NCBI RefSeq assembly: GCF_036014215.1
Contig: NZ_CP107921.1
Span: 3,335,001-3,399,000 of the forward strand
From: Streptomyces sp. NBC_00440
GTDB taxonomy: Bacteria > Actinomycetota > Actinomycetes > Streptomycetales > Streptomycetaceae
DNA length: 64,000 bases
Direction: 5' to 3'
This document shows, one piece after another, positions 28,393 through 39,212 of this stretch (the stretch's first letter is position 1; the number at the start of each line of letters is the position of its first letter). The notes beneath the pieces are model-generated. The model made no database searches. It was given only the letters and a program-made list of their open reading frames with translations, and was not told where the DNA came from. A program made the translations under genes and the position numbers.

Positions 28393-28598
28393 ACCGAACG
28401 CCCGACCTCTCCACCGCTCACTGGCGCAAGTCGAGCTACAGCGACGGAGGCCAGACGAACTGCGTCGAGGTCGCACACGACTTCCCTGGGCTCATCCCCG
28501 TACGCGACAGCAAGGCCGCCCCCGCAGGCCCCGCACTCGTCTTCCCGGTCGCTGCCTGGACGGCCTTCATCCACAACGTACGGGGGCAGAGCTCGTGA
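28389..28598 (+). CDS. DUF397 protein, first of a tandem pair
   Basis: A 69-residue DUF397 protein (WRKSSYSDGGQTNCVEVAHDF, VRDSKAAPAGPALVF). ATG overlaps the regulator stop; its own stop overlaps the GTG of the next gene, giving three translationally coupled genes. Confidence 0.9.
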   Translation: MNRTPDLSTAHWRKSSYSDGGQTNCVEVAHDFPGLIPVRDSKAAPAGPALVFPVAAWTAFIHNVRGQSS

Positions 28599-28789
28599 CC
28601 GACCTCTCCACCGCGACCTGGTACAAGTCCAGCTACAGCGACGGTGGGGACACGAACTGCGTCGAGGTCGCAGTCAACTACCCGGGCATCATCCCCGTAC
28701 GCGACAGCAAGGCCGTCCCCACCGGCCCGGCGCTGGTCTTTCCCGACTCGGCCTGGGCCGCCTTCGTGGGATTCGCCGCCGGTCGCTGA
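28595..28789 (+). CDS. DUF397 protein, second of a tandem pair
   Basis: A 64-residue DUF397 protein (WYKSSYSDGGDTNCVEVAVNY, VRDSKAVPTGPALVF). It is very like its upstream neighbour, so the pair arose by duplication. GTG 28595 overlaps the preceding TGA (GTGA). Confidence 0.9.
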   Translation: MTDLSTATWYKSSYSDGGDTNCVEVAVNYPGIIPVRDSKAVPTGPALVFPDSAWAAFVGFAAGR

Positions 28790-28808
28790 ACCCACCCGCC
28801 CATACACG

Positions 28809-28849
28809 GACGCGTCAACGACCCCAGCATTCAGGGCCGTTGACGCGTC
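28809..28849. terminator. Hairpin between the DUF397 and sufU genes
   Basis: GACGCGTCAACG (28809-28820) pairs perfectly with CGTTGACGCGTC (28838-28849) over a 17-base loop, in the convergent gap between the DUF397 pair and sufU. Confidence 0.65.
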
Positions 28850-28902
28850 AATGTCGTCCGAGCCAGAACCGCTACCCGTGAAGAACGCGGCCCTCGGCTC
28901 CC

Positions 28903-29340
28903 CTACTGCAGGGCCCTCCGTAGTGCTGTCCAGGAGAGCAGCGCGCATTTGATCCGCGCCGGGTGGTGGGACACGTCACTGAAGGCTACGGCGTCGGCCA
29001 GATGAGGCGGCCAGGCAACGGGTCCCTGGGCCTGTCGGCGCAGCAGCGAAGCGAACTCCGTATGCAACTCGGCTGCCTCCCGTACAGGATGGCCGATGAC
29101 CAGATCTGTCATGACGGAGACGGACGCCTGGCTGATCGAGCAGCCCTGCACTTCGTAGGAGACATCGTCGATGGCTGCCCCGTCCCCTTCTCCTGTCAGA
29201 CTGACGCGCAGGGTTATCTCGTCCCCGCACATCGGGTTGAACTGCTTGACCTCCGTGTCGTACGGCTCCCGGAGCCCGCTGTGGTGCGGAGCCCGGTAGT
29301 GGGCGAGGATGATCTTCTGGTGTTCTGCCGTCAGGCGCAC
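28903..29340 (-). CDS. sufU: SufU-like Fe-S assembly / sulfur-transfer protein
   Basis: A 145-residue SufU/NifU-N family protein with the conserved zinc/sulfur ligands C38 and D40 (PMCGDE), C67 (GCSIS) and C132 (IKCALLSW). SufU accepts sulfane sulfur from SufS. It starts (GTG 29340) one base after the sufS stop, so the two form an operon. The rest of the usual suf operon (sufB, sufD, sufC) is absent here, so this is probably an extra copy serving a special sulfur need. Confidence 0.88.
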   Translation of the reverse strand: MRLTAEHQKIILAHYRAPHHSGLREPYDTEVKQFNPMCGDEITLRVSLTGEGDGAAIDDVSYEVQGCSISQASVSVMTDLVIGHPVREAAELHTEFASLLRRQAQGPVAWPPHLADAVAFSDVSHHPARIKCALLSWTALRRALQ

Positions 29341-29341
29341 G

Positions 29342-31494
<2,153 letters not shown>

Positions 31495-31717
31495 GAGAAC
31501 TCTCCTTGTTGATCGACGGTTATGCCAGTACGAAACTAGAACTGAGCCACACACCGGTCAACGATTAATTCTGGACAGTCTCGACGGACCCAAGCAGCTC
31601 CTCCGGGCCAGATCAGGAGGGATCCACCTGGCCGAAAAATGCACCCCTGCGCATCACCGATGCTAAAGTCCACAGGAATCCTTGGATGTAAATTCCACGA
31701 AAAATAAGGCAGATGCC

Positions 31718-32317
31718 ATGGACGGCAACCTTCGGGAAGTATTCGACTTCATCGCCTTCACCGCACGCCTGCGGGAAGTCGACCGGCACAACAATGCCAC
31801 CTCCGCCAGGAAGGAGAGCGTGGCCGAACACTCATGGCACCTGGCACTGGTCAGCTGGATCCTGCACCGCGAGTTCGAAAGAGAATGCGGCCATTCCCTC
31901 GACCTGGAGAAAATGCTCAAGTTGTGCCTGATGCACGACCTCGTGGAAATCGACGCGGGCGACCCGTCAGCCTGGACGGCCCAGCACAACGGCGACAAGG
32001 CCCGGATCGAGGAGGAGGTCGCCCAACGCCGGTTCTCGCCGCTCCCGGACGGGCTCGGCACCGAGTTCCTGGGCCTGTGGCACGAGTACGAGGAAGGACA
32101 GACGCCCGAGGCCCGGATCGTACGGGGAGTGGACCGGCTCAACCCCGCGCTGATGCGGTTCCTGACCGGTCAGGGCTGGCAGGACGTCGGCGCCGACGCC
32201 GAGGCCCTGGACCGGCTCCAACTGCCGCGCATCCAGGTGAGCGAGGCCCTCACCGCCCTGTACCAGGAAATCAGGGACGCGGCAGTGGCCCAGGGAATGC
32301 TCACTCCGGCGTCCTGA
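31718..32317 (+). CDS. HD-domain phosphohydrolase (YfbR-like)
   Basis: A 199-residue HD-superfamily protein. RHNNATSARKESVAEHSWHLAL, LCLMHDLVEIDAGD and a later acidic residue supply the H...HD...D metal ligands typical of YfbR-like 5'-nucleotidases. The substrate is likely a nucleotide or related phosphate, not determinable here. ATG 31718 (AAGGCAG upstream) is preferred to TTG 31682. Divergent from the unknown-sufS-sufU operon, so possibly part of the same function. Confidence 0.8.
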   Translation: MDGNLREVFDFIAFTARLREVDRHNNATSARKESVAEHSWHLALVSWILHREFERECGHSLDLEKMLKLCLMHDLVEIDAGDPSAWTAQHNGDKARIEEEVAQRRFSPLPDGLGTEFLGLWHEYEEGQTPEARIVRGVDRLNPALMRFLTGQGWQDVGADAEALDRLQLPRIQVSEALTALYQEIRDAAVAQGMLTPAS

Positions 32318-32449
32318 TTGTCACCCCGCCGGAGCCCGGTCCGGACCCCCCGGTCGCCGGCCTGGCGGTGGTGGACCACCACCAGGAACTCGGTCCGCAT
32401 CCGCCGGTCCCCCTGGTCCGGCGGACGCCGGGAGTGGGAGAATGGCGTC

Positions 32450-32968
32450 ATGACTGAGCGAAAGCCCCCGGGGCTCAGCTTCGAGTCCTGGGTCGACCGG
32501 CAGATCCGCGAGGCGGAACAGCGTGGCGATTTCGCCCACCTGCCCGGCGCGGGGAAGCCGCTGCCCAATCTGAACGCGCCGTACGACGAGCTGTGGTGGA
32601 TCAAGCAGAAGATGGCCCAGGAGGGCTCCGCGGCGATCCTTCACCCGACCCTCGCGCTGCGCAAGGAGATCGAGGACGTCCTGGCCAAGGCGGCCCGGGC
32701 CCCGTACGAGCGGCGCGTACGCGAGCTCCTGGAGCCGGTCAACGAGAAGATCGCCGCCAACCTGCGCACGCCACCGCCGGGGCCGCCGCTCGGCCGCCCG
32801 CTGATCGACATCGACGAGGCCGTGGCCGAGTGGCGGCAGGCCCACGACAAGGACACCGGGGACGACACCGGGGACAGCGAGAAGGGCAGGGCCGGCAGGG
32901 ACTGCGAGGACGGCGGCCGGCCCCGCAGGCGCAGGCTCCGCATCCCCCGTCTCCGGCGCCACGGCTGA
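32450..32968 (+). CDS. DUF1992 (DnaJ-homologue subfamily C 28-like) protein
   Basis: A 172-residue protein with the DUF1992 pattern SFESWVDRQIREAEQRGDF, LPGAGKPLP and DELWWIKQKM, then a helical part and a basic Arg-rich C-terminal tail (RPRRRRLRIPRLRRHG). Function of DUF1992 is unknown. ATG 32450 after GGGAGAATGGCGTC. Confidence 0.87.
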   Translation: MTERKPPGLSFESWVDRQIREAEQRGDFAHLPGAGKPLPNLNAPYDELWWIKQKMAQEGSAAILHPTLALRKEIEDVLAKAARAPYERRVRELLEPVNEKIAANLRTPPPGPPLGRPLIDIDEAVAEWRQAHDKDTGDDTGDSEKGRAGRDCEDGGRPRRRRLRIPRLRRHG

Positions 32969-32998
32969 CCCACGCCGCGCCGCGCCGGGCCAAACCGC

Positions 32999-33033
32999 GC
33001 CGGGCCGGTCGGCGTGTCACCGGCCGGCCCGGC
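32999..33033. terminator. Hairpin between DUF1992 and fbiC
   Basis: GCCGGGCCGG (32999-33008) pairs with CCGGCCCGGC (33024-33033), a perfect 10-bp stem in the convergent gap. It can serve both strands. Confidence 0.6.
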
Positions 33034-33060
33034 GTCCATTCACCAGGCGCTGCGCAAGGC

Positions 33061-35655
33061 TCAGTCCAGCACCGGCAGCAGCTCCGGCAGGTGCCCGTCC
33101 GAAGCGTCGGCCGCCTGCATCCGCTCCTCCGGCACCGGCCCGTACAGCGTGTTCCGGGCGCGGGCCGGGCGGCCCGCCAGGTCGGCGATGGCGATGAGGT
33201 CCTGGATCGAGCGGTACGAACCGTAACTGGAGCCCGCCATCCGGGAGATGGTCTCCTCCATCAGCGTGCCGCCCAGGTCGTTCGCCCCGGAGCGCAGCAT
33301 CTCCGCCGCGCCCTCCGCGCCGAGTTTCACCCAGCTGGTCTGGATGTTGGGGATGTACGGGTGGAGGAGCAGCCGTGCCATCGCGGTGACCGCGCGGTTG
33401 TCGCGGGCCGTCGGGCCCGGCCGGGCGATCCCGGCCAGATACACCGGGGCGTTGGTGTGGATGAAGGGCAGCGTCACGAACTCCGTGAAGCCCTCCACTC
33501 CCTTGGCCAGCGCGGTCTGCTGGATCTCCGCCAGGGTGCGGAAGTGGCCGAGCCAGTGTCGGGGCTGGTCGACATGGCCGTACATCATCGTGGACGAGGA
33601 GCGGATGCCCAGTTCGTGGGCGGTCGTGATGACCTCGATCCAGGTCGCCGTCGGCAGCTTGCCCTTGGTGAGGACCCAGCGGACCTCGTCGTCCAGGATC
33701 TCCGCCGCCGTGCCGGGGATCGAGCCGAGCCCGGCCTCCTTCGCCGCGGTCAGCCACTCGCGGATGGACAGGCCGGTGCGGGTCGCGCCGTTCACCACCT
33801 CCATCGGGGAGAACGCGTGCACATGCATCCCCGGGACGCGCTCGCGGACGGCCCGCGCGATGTCGAAGTACGCCGTGCCGGGCAGGTCCGGGTGGATACC
33901 GCCCTGCATACACACCTCGACCGCACCGACGTCCCACGCCTGAGCGGCCCGGTCGGCGACCTGGTCGAGCGAGAGCGTGTACGCGTCGGCGTCCGTGCGC
34001 CGCTGCGCGAAGGCGCAGAAGCGGCAGCCGGTGTAGCAGACGTTGGTGAAGTTGATGTTCCTGGTGACGATGTACGTGACGTCGTCACCGACCACGTCCC
34101 GCCGCAGGTCGTCCGCGATCCGGGTGAGTGCGTCCAGCGCCGGGCCGTCCGCGTGCAGCAGGGCGAGCGCCTCGTCGTCGGTGAGCCGCGTCGGGTCCGC
34201 GGCCGCCTGGTCGAGGGCCTGCTTGACGTCGGTGTCGATACGGGACGGGACCATGCCGGGGGCCGCCTGCTCGCGCAGGGCGTCCCAGTCCCCGTACACC
34301 TCGTCGAAGTCGTCCCGGCGGTCGGATGTGCGGCCCTCGGTGTCGATGGTGGTGTGCAGATCGGTGCGGCCGGTGGCGGTGAAGCCCTCCTCGGGCTCCT
34401 GCCAGGGCAGCCCGGACGGCTTGACGCCCTCGCGGGCCATACCGGTCTCCGGGTCGGCGAGCGCCCGGACGTGCGGCACCAGGCGGGGGTCCAGCCAGGG
34501 CTCGCCGCGCTGGATGAACTCCGGGTAGATGGTGAGCCGTTCACGCAGCTGGAAGCCGGCGTCCGCGGTGCGCTCGGCCAGCTCGTCGATGTGCGGCCAG
34601 GGGCTCTCGGGGTTGACGTGGTCGGGCGTCAGCGGCGACACCCCGCCCCAGTCGTCGATCCCGGCGCCGATGAGCAGCGCGTACTCCGCGTCGACCAGGT
34701 TCGGCGGGGCCTGGAGGCGGGCGGACGGGCCGAGGATGTGCCGGGCCACCGCGATGGCGGCGGCCAGCTCCTCCAGCTCGGCGTCGGGCATCGCGCGCAT
34801 CGCCGTGTCGGGCTTCGCGCGGAAGTTCTGGACGATGACTTCCTGGATGCCGTGGTACGAGCGCGCGACCCGGCGCAGCTCGAAGAAGGCGTCGGCGCGC
34901 TCCTCGTACGACTCGCCGATCCCGATCAACACCCCGGTGGTGAAGGGGACGTTGGAACGCCCGGCGTCCTCCAGGACGCGCAGCCGTACGGCGGGCTCCT
35001 TGTCGGGCGAGCCGTGGTGCGGGCCGCCCGGCTCGCTCCACAGCCGGGTCGCCGTGGTCTCCAGCATCATGCCCATCGAGGGGGCGACCGGCTTGAGCCG
35101 CTGGAGGTCGGTCCAGGACATGACGCCCGGGTTGAGGTGGGGCAGCAGGCCGGTCTCCTCCAGGACCCGGACGGCCATGGCGCGTACATAGGCCAGGGTG
35201 TCGTCGTACCCTTCGGCTTCCAGCCATTCACGCGCCTCGGGCCAGCGCTCCTCGGGGCGGTCGCCGAGCGTGAACAGTGCTTCCTTGCAGCCGAGTTCGG
35301 CGCCCTGGCGGGCGATCTCCAGCACCTCGTCGGGCGACAGGTACATGCCGTGGCCGGCCCGCCTGAGCTTGCCGGGCACGGTCACGAACGTGCAGTAGTG
35401 GCACTTGTCCCGGCAGAGCCGGGTCAGCGGGATGAACACCTTGCGGGAGTACGTGATGACTCCGGGCCGCCCGGCCGCCTCCAGACCGGCGTCCCGCACG
35501 CGCGCGGCCGATGCGGCGAGGTCGCGCAGGTCGTCGCCGCGCGCCTGGAGGAGCACGGCGGCCTCGGCCGTGTCGAGGGCCACGCCGTCCCTGGCCCGCC
35601 TGAGCGCGCGGCGCATGGCATTTGCGGTGGGTGCTGCGGGCTGCGGATCAGTCAT
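33061..35655 (-). CDS. fbiC: FO synthase FbiC (CofG-CofH fusion)
   Basis: An 864-residue bifunctional radical-SAM enzyme that makes the deazaflavin FO, precursor of coenzyme F420. The N-terminal CofG half has CRDKCHYC (C81, C85, C88); the C-terminal CofH half has CYTGCRFC at ~540. Both halves are complete. I take ATG 35655 ([10 protein letters not shown]) because the open frame further upstream lacks homology-like sequence. It supplies a cofactor probably used by LLM-family enzymes in this window. Confidence 0.95.
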   Translation of the reverse strand: MTDPQPAAPTANAMRRALRRARDGVALDTAEAAVLLQARGDDLRDLAASAARVRDAGLEAAGRPGVITYSRKVFIPLTRLCRDKCHYCTFVTVPGKLRRAGHGMYLSPDEVLEIARQGAELGCKEALFTLGDRPEERWPEAREWLEAEGYDDTLAYVRAMAVRVLEETGLLPHLNPGVMSWTDLQRLKPVAPSMGMMLETTATRLWSEPGGPHHGSPDKEPAVRLRVLEDAGRSNVPFTTGVLIGIGESYEERADAFFELRRVARSYHGIQEVIVQNFRAKPDTAMRAMPDAELEELAAAIAVARHILGPSARLQAPPNLVDAEYALLIGAGIDDWGGVSPLTPDHVNPESPWPHIDELAERTADAGFQLRERLTIYPEFIQRGEPWLDPRLVPHVRALADPETGMAREGVKPSGLPWQEPEEGFTATGRTDLHTTIDTEGRTSDRRDDFDEVYGDWDALREQAAPGMVPSRIDTDVKQALDQAAADPTRLTDDEALALLHADGPALDALTRIADDLRRDVVGDDVTYIVTRNINFTNVCYTGCRFCAFAQRRTDADAYTLSLDQVADRAAQAWDVGAVEVCMQGGIHPDLPGTAYFDIARAVRERVPGMHVHAFSPMEVVNGATRTGLSIREWLTAAKEAGLGSIPGTAAEILDDEVRWVLTKGKLPTATWIEVITTAHELGIRSSSTMMYGHVDQPRHWLGHFRTLAEIQQTALAKGVEGFTEFVTLPFIHTNAPVYLAGIARPGPTARDNRAVTAMARLLLHPYIPNIQTSWVKLGAEGAAEMLRSGANDLGGTLMEETISRMAGSSYGSYRSIQDLIAIADLAGRPARARNTLYGPVPEERMQAADASDGHLPELLPVLD

Positions 35656-35840
35656 GGACCGAGCATACGAGCGCGATTTCGCACTGTCTGCGGCGCCTGG
35701 CCAGCCGTGACGTCCCGTTACGCCAGGTAACGCACGGCGTCCCCGGCGGTGCGGGCCGCCGGGGCACCAACTCCGCTCCGGCTCCCGATAATTCGAGTGA
35801 TCGGCCGCGGACATGACATGTACGGTGAGGGCACTTCATG

Positions 35841-35943
35841 CACCTCCCGGTGCGCGGGCCGTGGTTACTTCTTTGGGTGAATTGCCTTCGGGCATGCGGG
35901 TTCGATACCCGCACAACCACAGCCGACTTGATCTCGGGAGGCA
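35841..35943 (+). ncRNA. Y-RNA-like non-coding RNA 1, upstream of the Ro60 gene
   Basis: Ends pair: CCTCCCG (35843-35849) with CGGGAGG (35935-35941). Next to this helix is GGTGCG on the 5' side and GACTTGATCT on the 3' side, both shared with RNA 2 and likely the Ro-binding part. Inside, GTGGTT (35861-35866) pairs with AACCAC (35915-35920) and encloses a TGCC-TTCG-GGCA hairpin (35883-35894) and a tRNA T-arm-like hairpin, GCGGG-TTCGATA-CCCGC (35896-35912). A -10-like TACGGT lies at 35821-35826. Bacterial Y RNAs are known to lie beside Ro (Rsr) genes and to contain tRNA-like parts. Exact ends are predictions. Confidence 0.75.
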
Positions 35944-35950
35944 CAGCGTC

Positions 35951-36097
35951 GGGGGTGCCCGGTGCGACAGGAGACGGATACTTCCTCTTCCACAGGCGAG
36001 ACGCGGGTTCGAATCCCGTCGGAGGCTTCGGACCTCCGTAGCTCAGCGGCCCAGAGCGCGTTGTTTCCCGTCACCGACCTTGATCTCGGGCACCCTC
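35951..36097 (+). ncRNA. Y-RNA-like non-coding RNA 2 with a permuted tRNA-like domain (YrlA-like)
   Basis: Terminal helix GGGGGTGCCCG (35951-35961) with CGGGCACCC plus TC (36087-36097). Flanking motifs GGTGCGA and GACCTTGATCT match RNA 1. The interior reads in circularly permuted tRNA order: T-arm GCGGG-TTCGAAT-CCCGT (36003-36019), acceptor-like stem CGGAGG/CCTCCG (36020-36025, 36033-36038) capped by a CTTCGG loop, then a D-arm, GCTC/GAGC (36041-36057) with a GG in the loop. The anticodon arm is replaced by the Y stem (GACGG 35973-35977 with CCGTC 36068-36072). It ends 34 bases before the Ro60 start. Confidence 0.82.
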
Positions 36098-36131
36098 CTG
36101 CTGAGCTTCCCCTCCACGCGAGGGGTTCCTC

Positions 36132-37751
36132 ATGTCCAGGTTCAACCAGCGCGGCGCCCGCCCGGCCGCCGCCTCTCCCGTGACGTCCACCGGGGAGCGG
36201 GCCGCCACCCACCAGGGCGGCGCCGGCCATCTCCGCGACGCCAGGTCGGAGCTCTTCCTCCTCGCCGTCGCCAACACCGTCGGCACCGACACGTTCTACG
36301 AGACCGGCGGCCGGCGGGACGACCGGTACGCCCGGCTCGTCCGGAAGCTCGCCGTCGACGATCCGGTCTGGGTCGCCGAGCTGCTGTCCTGGCTGCGCAA
36401 CGACGCCCAGCTGCGCACCGCGGCCCTGGTCGGCGCGGCCGAGTTCACCGCCGAGCGGCTGCTGCGGGAAGCTCCGGGACACTCGCGGCAGGTCATCGAC
36501 TCCGTGCTCCAGCGCGCCGACGAGCCCGGCGAATTCCTCGGCTACTGGACCTCCCAGTACGGGCGCACGCTCCCGAAGCCCGTGAAGCGGGGAACAGCCG
36601 ACGCCGTCCAGCGCCTCTACACCGAGCGGTCGCTCCTCAAGTACGACACCGACAGCAAGGGCTACCGGTTCGGCGACGTCCTCAACCTGGTCCACCCCAG
36701 TCCCGCGGCCGACAAGCCGTGGCAGGGCGACCTGTTCAAGCACGCGATCGACCGGCGCAAGAAGCGGGACGAGGAGATTCCCGCCCCGCTGACCACGCTC
36801 CGGGCGCGCGAGCAGCTGATGGCGACCCCGGCCGACCGGCGCCGCGCCGTACTCACCGAGCACCCGGAGCTGCTGGGGCGCGCGGGCATGACCTGGGAGG
36901 CGCTCGCCGGGTGGCTCCAGGGCCCGATGGACGCCACGGCCTGGGAGGCGGTCATCCCGTCGATGGGGTACATGGCGCTGCTCCGCAATCTCCGGAACTT
37001 CGACGAGGCCGGCGTCTGCGACGAAACGGCCGCACAGGTCGCGGCGAAGCTCGCCGACCCCGAGCAGGTCGCCCGCTCCCGGCAGCTGCCCATGCGCTTC
37101 TACTCCGCGTTCAACGCGGCCCCGTCGCTGCGGTGGGGACACGCTCTCGACAAGGCGCTCACCGCGTCCCTGTCGAACATTCCCCGGCTCGGCGGCCGGA
37201 CCCTCGTCCTGGTGGACACCTCGACCTCGATGGAGTCGTCGTTCTCCCGTGACGGAACGCTGATGCGCTGGGACGCTGCGGCCCTGTTCGGCGTCGCCAT
37301 CGGCCGGCGGTGCGGCGCTGCGGATGTCGTGTCGTTCTCCTCCGCGCGCTACTACGTGAACGACAGCCCCGGAGCGAAGGTGAAGGCGTTCCCGCTGACG
37401 CGCGGTGGCTCGCTCATCGGGGACGTACGGAAGTGGCGGGACGGCGGCTGGTTCCTGGGCGGCGGCACGGACACGGCGGCGGCGCTGCGGGAGACGTTCC
37501 GGGGCCACGACCGGGTCGTCATCGTCACGGACGAGCAGCACGGCCACGACGCCCAGGAGGTCACCGAGGCCGTCCCGGCGCAGACTCCGATGTACACGTG
37601 GAACCTCGCCGGATACGAGACCGGGCACGCCCCGTCGGGAAGCGGGTTCCGGCACACGTTCGGCGGCCTCACCGACCAGGCGTTCCGCACGATCCCGCTC
37701 ATCGAGTCGGGGCGCGACGCGAAGTGGCCCTGGGAGCAGGTCGTGTCTTAG
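36132..37751 (+). CDS. rsr: TROVE-domain Ro60 orthologue (Rsr)
   Basis: A 539-residue Ro protein: TROVE HEAT-repeat ring (about residues 25-350, including YETGGRRDDRYARLVRKL and PSMGYMALLRNLRNFDEAG) followed by a von Willebrand A domain with the MIDAS motif DTSTSM (~359-364) and GGGTDTAAA. Ro proteins bind Y RNAs and structured or misfolded RNAs and, in bacteria, work with PNPase. ATG 36132 with AGGGG six bases upstream. Two Y-like RNAs are encoded immediately before it, which strongly supports function as an RNP. Confidence 0.93.
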   Translation: MSRFNQRGARPAAASPVTSTGERAATHQGGAGHLRDARSELFLLAVANTVGTDTFYETGGRRDDRYARLVRKLAVDDPVWVAELLSWLRNDAQLRTAALVGAAEFTAERLLREAPGHSRQVIDSVLQRADEPGEFLGYWTSQYGRTLPKPVKRGTADAVQRLYTERSLLKYDTDSKGYRFGDVLNLVHPSPAADKPWQGDLFKHAIDRRKKRDEEIPAPLTTLRAREQLMATPADRRRAVLTEHPELLGRAGMTWEALAGWLQGPMDATAWEAVIPSMGYMALLRNLRNFDEAGVCDETAAQVAAKLADPEQVARSRQLPMRFYSAFNAAPSLRWGHALDKALTASLSNIPRLGGRTLVLVDTSTSMESSFSRDGTLMRWDAAALFGVAIGRRCGAADVVSFSSARYYVNDSPGAKVKAFPLTRGGSLIGDVRKWRDGGWFLGGGTDTAAALRETFRGHDRVVIVTDEQHGHDAQEVTEAVPAQTPMYTWNLAGYETGHAPSGSGFRHTFGGLTDQAFRTIPLIESGRDAKWPWEQVVS

Positions 37752-37777
37752 GGGCTGTCCGGTCTCAGAAGTCCCGC

Positions 37778-38725
37778 CTACTCCCCGACGATTCCCCGGA
37801 GCCCCTTCCACGAAGGCTGCCGGAGAATCCCGTCGGGGGTCAGCTCGGCGTACCGCACCTCGCCCTCCAGGAGGGGCAGCACCCAGTGGATGCCGGGCGG
37901 TGGCTTGGGCTGGGGTGCGCCTGCCGCAAAGGGAGGGGTGTCGGCGGCGGCCGCCGTGAGGAGCGGCAGCAGAAAGCGCCTTTGGTCGGTGGACAGGCCG
38001 GAGCCGACGGCGCCGGCATAGCGCAGGCCCTCGGGTCCGGGTACGCCGACGAGGAGCGAGCGGGGCTCACCACGGGCGTCGGCGGACCAGCCGCCGATCA
38101 CGACATCGGCAGAGGGGCGGAACTTCACCTTGATCCAGTCCGGGGACCGGCGGCCGGGCTGGTAGCGCGAGGTCAGGCGCTTGAGGATGACCCCCTCCAG
38201 CTGCCGGTCACGGGTCCAGCGGATCCCGGCCGACGCGTCGTCCGTCCACGCGGGCGGTACGACGACCGTGCCGTCGCCGGGGAGGCGGAGGCTCTCCAGC
38301 AGCCGGCGCCGCTCCAGATACGGGCGGCCCGTCACCGTCGTGCCGTGGTGAACCAGGATGTCGAAGAGCATGAGCGTGACGGGGGTCCGTACGCGTGCGG
38401 TCCTGATCCGGGCCGGCCCGGCGAGCATCATCCGCTGCTGGAGCCTGCTGAAGGACGGCAGACCCGCCGGGTCCAGGGCGACGACCTCCCCGTCCAGGAC
38501 GACGGGTGCGTCGTCCACGAGCCCGGCCAGTGAGGCGAGTTCGGGGTATCTGGCGGTGGCGTCCGCCCCTGAGCGGGCCTGCACCGTCACCTCACCACGC
38601 GCGTCAATGTGTGTGAGGAGGCGCATTCCGTCCCACTTGACCTCCGCCGCCCAGCCGCCGAGGTCGCTGGGGAGCGGGACCTCGCCGGCCAGCATCGGAG
38701 CGAGCCGGCCCGGCCGATCAGCCAC
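37778..38725 (-). CDS. ATP-dependent DNA ligase (LigD/LigC-type)
   Basis: A 315-residue ligase: adenylation motif EVKWDGMR (lysine nucleophile ~30), ligase motifs VVLDGEVVALD and LEGVILKRL, and an OB-domain with WIKVKF. Length fits stand-alone ligase domains of the bacterial NHEJ type (LigD ligase part or LigC). No Ku or polymerase gene is nearby. GTG 38725 lacks a clear ribosome-binding site and sits at the edge of a GGGCCCCGC/GCGGGGCCC hairpin that may limit translation. Confidence 0.87.
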   Translation of the reverse strand: MADRPGRLAPMLAGEVPLPSDLGGWAAEVKWDGMRLLTHIDARGEVTVQARSGADATARYPELASLAGLVDDAPVVLDGEVVALDPAGLPSFSRLQQRMMLAGPARIRTARVRTPVTLMLFDILVHHGTTVTGRPYLERRRLLESLRLPGDGTVVVPPAWTDDASAGIRWTRDRQLEGVILKRLTSRYQPGRRSPDWIKVKFRPSADVVIGGWSADARGEPRSLLVGVPGPEGLRYAGAVGSGLSTDQRRFLLPLLTAAAADTPPFAAGAPQPKPPPGIHWVLPLLEGEVRYAELTPDGILRQPSWKGLRGIVGE

Positions 38726-38791
38726 GGTGGGCCCCGCTGCGGGCCCCGCTGCGGGGCCCGGCAGTACGGCGCGTACCGGCCAGGTCGCCGG

Positions 38792-39007
38792 TCACCCTGG
38801 CGCCGGCCACACATCGGGACCGCCGCCGTGCCACTGGATGAGCGACGTGGTCGGGATCTCTGCTTCGTCGACGCCCGCAAGACCGGCCCCGCGCAGCAGC
38901 TCGACGACATCCCGCTGGCTGTGGGCTACGCCAAGGGTCTCCTTACCGGCTCGCACGCGACGGCCGCCCGACGGGTCCGGCGGGTAGACAATGACCGGCA
39001 TCTTCAT
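38792..39007 (-). CDS. Small conserved hypothetical protein
   Basis: A 71-residue protein, MKMPVIVYPPDPSGGRRVRA..., ending in WHGGGPDVWPAPG. I recall similar short Streptomyces proteins but know no function. ATG 39007 (or 39001) with AGGAG about 13 bases upstream, which is long. Upstream of the ligase gene on the same strand, perhaps cotranscribed. Confidence 0.55.
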   Translation of the reverse strand: MKMPVIVYPPDPSGGRRVRAGKETLGVAHSQRDVVELLRGAGLAGVDEAEIPTTSLIQWHGGGPDVWPAPG

Positions 39008-39107
39008 ACGTCCAGCGTGCTCCTGCTCCGCCGTTCCGGCACCCCGGGAGGGTGCCTGCCGACAGGACCGGCTCAGGCGGTGCAGCAGCGCAGGCGGAGG
39101 CAGGAAC

Positions 39108-39176
39108 ACAGGCGGGGAAGCAGCACAGGCGGGGAAGCAGCACAGGCGGGGAAGCAGCACAGGCGGGGGAATCGGC
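39108..39176. repeat. 17-bp tandem repeats, three full copies plus a decayed one
   Basis: The unit ACAGGCGGGGAAGCAGC occurs three times exactly (39108-39124, 39125-39141, 39142-39158), with a fourth, altered copy (39159-39176). It lies between two small minus-strand genes and encodes nothing obvious. No spacer structure, so not CRISPR. Confidence 0.9.
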
Positions 39177-39212
39177 TCAGGCGGGGGCCGCAGCTCAGAC
39201 GCCCTCGAAAGC

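Noticed and set aside
32593..35730. A 1045-codon plus-strand open frame opposite fbiC
   Set aside because: It mirrors the fbiC codons (high-GC shadow), has Arg/Gly/Val-biased sequence, no domain and no ribosome-binding site.
35861..36060. Canonical tRNA genes
   Set aside because: T-arm and D-arm signatures are present but the order is permuted or the D-arm is missing, and no anticodon arm exists; the Y-RNA reading explains both better.
39108..39176. CRISPR array
   Set aside because: Repeats are 17 bp and directly adjacent, with no spacers and no cas genes. The same applies to 16427-16528.
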